Assembly: GCA_022483045.1 (NCBI GenBank)
Contig: JAKVOA010000002.1
Location: forward strand, 488,501-552,500
Length of the DNA: 64,000 nt
Direction of reading: 5' to 3'
From: Oscillospiraceae bacterium
GTDB taxonomy: Bacteria; Bacillota; Clostridia; Oscillospirales; Acutalibacteraceae
Shown here: positions 62,628 to 64,000 of the stretch, piece by piece
How the letters are laid out: every line of letters starts with the position of its first letter
How positions within the stretch are numbered: position 1 is the stretch's first letter
The notes under the pieces: generated by a model
Databases searched by the model: none
What the model was told of the DNA's origin: nothing
What the model saw: only the letters and a program-made list of their open reading frames with translations
Made by a program: the position numbers and the translations under genes

Positions 62628-63538
62628 GATTTGATTCCTATCATCCGGGGGTAAATCTGCTGTTTTTCGCGGCGGTGCTGCTGTTTGCTTTTACATTTAA
62701 TCAGCCGGTATTCCTGTTTCTTTCGTGGACCTGCGCTTTTGCCTACTCTGTAAAGCTGCGCGGCAGGCGGGCGCTGCTTTTTAATCTCTGCCTTGTGCCC
62801 TGTGCGGTGTTGTTTGCGCTGTTTTATGCGTCTTACAATCATTTTGGTGTAACAGGACTGGCAGTCAACTGGATTGGCAATGAAATTACAGCAGAATCCC
62901 TGCTGTACGGGCTGGCGCTGGGTGCTATGGCGAGTGCCGTGATGATGTGGTTTTCGTGTATTCATGTGTTGTTTTCAACAGACCGAATTGTCTATTTGTT
63001 TGGACGCATTGCACCGAAAGGTTCGCTGCTTCTGTCAATCCTGCTGCGCACAGTTCCGCGGGTGAGTGCTAAGGCAAAACAGATTGCCGCCGCGCAGCAG
63101 TGCATTGGCCGCGGGCCGGGGCAGGGAAATTTCTTGCGTCGCTGTGCAAATGCCTGCCGCAGGGTTTCTATTTTGATCACATGGCTGCTCGAAAATGCGG
63201 TGCAGACAGCTGACTCTATGAGAAGCCGGGGCTGTACGCTGAAAAAACGCAGTGCCTACTCTATCTATCGTTTTGACGGCCGCGACCGTGCGCTTGTGCT
63301 CCTGCTCTGTGTGCTGCTTACGGCCATTGGTGCGGCCGCGGCTTTTTCCCAGACCTTTGCCCAGTATGACCCGATTATCCAGTTCCCCAGAATGACGGCT
63401 GCCAGCTGGTTCTTTTGCGGAGCTTACGCATTTTTTTGCCTGCTGCCGATGCTGCTGCAGTGTCTGCAGGAATGGTCCTTTGACCGACAGAGAAAGCGCG
63501 CGGATTTTTCAAACTCGCACAGCGGAAAACAATCATAA
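62624..63538 (+). CDS. ECF transporter transmembrane component EcfT (second copy)
   Basis: 304 residues from GTG 62624, overlapping the stop of the S gene (GTGA) with GGAGGA upstream. It is clearly a diverged paralogue of the first EcfT: VMMWFSCIHVLFSTDRIVYL, FGRIAPKGSLLLSILLR, KAKQIAAAQQCIG and DSMRSRGCTLKKR align with the same blocks there. ECF modules usually have one T subunit per module, so a second T gene in one operon is unusual. Confidence 0.88.
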   Translation: MRFDSYHPGVNLLFFAAVLLFAFTFNQPVFLFLSWTCAFAYSVKLRGRRALLFNLCLVPCAVLFALFYASYNHFGVTGLAVNWIGNEITAESLLYGLALGAMASAVMMWFSCIHVLFSTDRIVYLFGRIAPKGSLLLSILLRTVPRVSAKAKQIAAAQQCIGRGPGQGNFLRRCANACRRVSILITWLLENAVQTADSMRSRGCTLKKRSAYSIYRFDGRDRALVLLLCVLLTAIGAAAAFSQTFAQYDPIIQFPRMTAASWFFCGAYAFFCLLPMLLQCLQEWSFDRQRKRADFSNSHSGKQS

Positions 63539-63616
63539 AAGATCTTTACGCCCCGCGCAGCTGCAAGGTGGCTGCAGGCATTTCCAGCGATACGAGATGA
63601 AATAAGCAATAACAAA

Positions 63617-63649
63617 GGCCCGCACCCTGTGTAAAACAGAGCGCGGGCC
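63617..63649. terminator. Bidirectional terminator between ecfT and fba
   Basis: GGCCCGCACCCTGTG pairs with CACAGAGCGCGGGCC-type arms (one or two mismatches) around TAAAA; the minus strand continues TTTGTTATT and the plus strand AAATTGTTTTT. It ends both converging transcripts. Confidence 0.82.
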
Positions 63650-63667
63650 AAATTGTTTTTACAGAAA

Positions 63668-64000
63668 TCAGGCCTTGCCGTCGCAGCCCATAACGTCTGT
63701 AATCTTGTGTGCAACCATGTTCTTGACTGCTTCACGTGCAGGCGCAAGGTACTGGCGCGGGTCGAAGTGATCCGGATGATCATGGAAGTATTTGCGGATA
63801 ACAGCAGTCATAGCCAGACGAATGTCGGAGTCGACGTTGATCTTGCAGACAGCCATCTTTGCGGCTTTGCGCAGCTCGCTCTCGGGAATACCGATTGCGT
63901 TGGGCATGTTGCCGCCATAGGTGTTGATCATCTTTACGAATTCCTGCGGTACACTGGAGGAACCGTGCAGAACGATCGGGAAACCAGGCAGACGCTTGGA
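63668..64000 (-). CDS. fba: Class II fructose-1,6-bisphosphate aldolase, C-terminal part
   Basis: 110 residues of the C-terminus; the gene runs off the right edge. LPGFPIVLHGSSSVPQEFV includes the zinc-ligand His and phosphate-binding loop; AVCKINVDSDIRLAMTAVIRKY is the NVDTDxR block of class II FBA with substrate-binding Asn and Asp. The end, HKITDVMGCDGKA, is typical. It cleaves fructose-1,6-bisphosphate in glycolysis. Convergent with the ECF operon. Confidence 0.95.
   Translation of the reverse strand, partial: SKRLPGFPIVLHGSSSVPQEFVKMINTYGGNMPNAIGIPESELRKAAKMAVCKINVDSDIRLAMTAVIRKYFHDHPDHFDPRQYLAPAREAVKNMVAHKITDVMGCDGKA

Noticed and set aside
1-64000. CRISPR arrays, prophage modules, toxin-antitoxin pairs or restriction systems
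   Set aside because: No regularly spaced repeats and no genes of these kinds were found on either strand.

Overview
The window looks like chromosomal DNA of an anaerobic, low-to-mid GC, Gram-positive-type bacterium (Bacillota, class Clostridia, most likely an Oscillospiraceae/Ruminococcaceae relative). The grounds are the mreBCD-mrdA wall-elongation cluster, a CpsBCD phosphoregulatory capsule module, a MurNAc PTS, ECF-type vitamin uptake, a superoxide reductase (desulfoferrodoxin), the clostridial GGGtGRT/NifU-like gene pair, and strong AGGAG-type ribosome binding sites. No taxonomic marker is present, so the assignment is inference.

Layout. 1-6.6 kb (minus strand): zapA-like, a U32/RlhA-like protein, dut, then mreB-mreC-mreD-mrdA (mrdA runs off the left edge). 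7.0-11.5 kb (plus): glycogen phosphorylase and a GH13 alpha-glucosidase/neopullulanase, a glycogen-degrading pair. 11.56 kb: tRNA-Arg(ACG) with its own promoter and an 18-bp terminator stem. 11.7-29.3 kb: a more AT-rich capsule/exopolysaccharide island bracketed by two direct copies of the 3' end of pdxT. It carries LytR-CpsA-Psr, the initiating sugar transferase, CpsC, CpsD, CpsB, VanZ, the complete UDP-L-FucNAc pathway (CapE, CapF, CapG), a GT4, a WecG/TagA-type transferase, a Wzy-like polymerase, two GT2 genes (the second broken by an in-frame amber codon) and a Wzx/MurJ-like flippase. 29.1-31.8 kb (minus): a MocR/PdxR-like regulator with a damaged effector domain, then pdxS and pdxT (PLP synthase).

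32.1-43.3 kb: an amino-sugar/cell-wall salvage island. murQ-murR-HAD phosphatase run leftwards and murP-mupG-PTS EIIA-nagB-nagA-PBP4B-like hydrolase run rightwards from a shared control region. Both promoters carry the same 12-bp word, in opposite orientation, over their -35 boxes. Together they should release, import, phosphorylate and convert MurNAc(-GlcNAc) to fructose-6-phosphate. 43.6-49.9 kb: an ABC sugar importer, a LacI regulator and a GH127 beta-L-arabinofuranosidase, with two identical LacI-like operators at the promoter.

50.2-55.4 kb (minus): desulfoferrodoxin, a D,D-carboxypeptidase, a MATE exporter, the GGGtGRT protein and a NifU-like scaffold protein. 55.8-63.5 kb (plus): secA, a cobO-type corrinoid adenosyltransferase, and an ECF transporter operon with the unusual order T - fused A1A2 - S - T. 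The 3' end of a class II fructose-bisphosphate aldolase gene (minus) closes the window.

The observations most worth following are the pdxT-end direct repeats around the capsule island, the regulator beside pdxST that has lost its PLP lysine and C-terminus, the mirrored mur operators, the amber-interrupted glycosyltransferase, the tandem-repeat tail on the secreted PBP4B-like hydrolase, and the double-T ECF operon. No CRISPR array, prophage or intact insertion sequence was seen.
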